A DNA stretch of 64,000 nucleotides from Scytonema millei VB511283 (GTDB taxonomy: Bacteria > Cyanobacteriota > Cyanobacteriia > Cyanobacteriales > Chroococcidiopsidaceae): NCBI RefSeq assembly GCF_000817735.3, contig NZ_JTJC03000002.1:124001-188000 (forward strand). Reading direction: 5' to 3'. Under the pieces are notes generated by a model, which was given only the letters and a program-made list of their open reading frames with translations, was not told where the DNA came from and ran no database searches. Below are positions 63,778 to 64,000 of this stretch, in pieces. Every line of letters starts with the position of its first letter. Position 1 is the first letter of the stretch. Made by a program: the position numbers and the translations under genes.

Positions 63778-64000
63778 TGATAGCAGCCCTACAACAAGCT
63801 ACTCAAAACACTCTCTATGCACGGCATCACCAAGAATGTCTAAAAAAACGTGGCTTGAGCCTTGAGTGGGTTTTGGTCAATTGTCATTCAGTTACGGCTC
63901 ACGAGGCATCGCAGCAGTTAGGCTATACGGCTCAATCAAACGGCATTTGGTTGAAAGGCTGCAATTATCAAGGTCAATACAAGCCTGATAAACCTTGGAA
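63777..64000 (+). CDS. Possible DUF3854/CyRepA-type plasmid replication protein (5' part only)
   Basis: Starts ATG at 63777 overlapping the previous stop by one base and continues to the window edge: IAALQQATQNTLYARHHQEC and LSLEWVLVNCHSVTAHEASQ, then GIWLKGCNYQGQYKPDKPW. The HHQE start and the following W-rich glycine segment recall the N-terminal part of the large cyanobacterial plasmid replication proteins; this is a resemblance recalled from memory, not tested. Supports the plasmid-like nature of this end. Confidence 0.4.
   Translation, partial: MIAALQQATQNTLYARHHQECLKKRGLSLEWVLVNCHSVTAHEASQQLGYTAQSNGIWLKGCNYQGQYKPDKPW

Overview
The window is cyanobacterial chromosome. Indicators: the HIP1 octamer GCGATCGC occurs throughout, FtsQ and FtsZ are encoded close together, several small cyanobacteria-only families are present (DUF2839 and DUF1815 types), an RppA/RppB two-component pair is present, and intergenic DNA is full of heptanucleotide tandem repeats of the STRR type. 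The gene content and repeat load would fit a Chroococcidiopsis- or Nostocales-like genome; that placement is inference.

Layout. (1) 1-25 kb is mostly core: a response regulator cut by the window edge, a CPA2 cation/proton antiporter, endonuclease V, an SPFH/prohibitin protein, a double-rhodanese sulfurtransferase, SbcC, a DJ-1/PfpI protein, an ABC ATPase, LysS, an M48 protease, a DinG-like helicase relative, FtsZ, FtsQ and chorismate synthase. (2) 25.4-38.4 kb is a three-gene NRPS operon with 4-bp TTGA start/stop overlaps: C-A-PCP, then docking-C-A-MT-PCP, then C-A-PCP-TE. It should make a tripeptide with an N-methylated second residue, possibly acylated at its N terminus. The genes are invaded in frame by several intergenic repeat families, mostly at the same adenylation-domain loops. 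(3) 38.5-45 kb holds two exported glycoside hydrolases, a Crp-type regulator, a complete IS4-type element with 18-bp inverted repeats and a 10-bp target duplication, and a group 3-like sigma factor. (4) 45-59 kb holds envelope proteins (fasciclin lipoprotein, pentapeptide protein, outer-membrane barrel, ferric-reductase-like flavocytochrome), rppA/rppB, and a PqqE-like radical SAM enzyme flanked by two paralogous four-cysteine membrane proteins. A repeated upstream box links many of these promoters. (5) 59-60 kb contains decayed genes: a debranching-enzyme remnant, an amine-oxidase tail, an integrase remnant and the 3' part of a tRNA-Phe gene. (6) 60.2-64 kb looks like plasmid- or integrative-element-derived DNA: a Panacea/RelE-type toxin-antitoxin pair, six 12-bp iteron-like repeats, unknown genes, and the start of a possible DUF3854/CyRepA-type replication protein.

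The two strongest leads are the shared promoter element at 47-58 kb, which appears to tie rppAB, the radical SAM enzyme and the four-cysteine proteins into one regulon, and the repeated colonisation of the NRPS adenylation domains by translated repeats.
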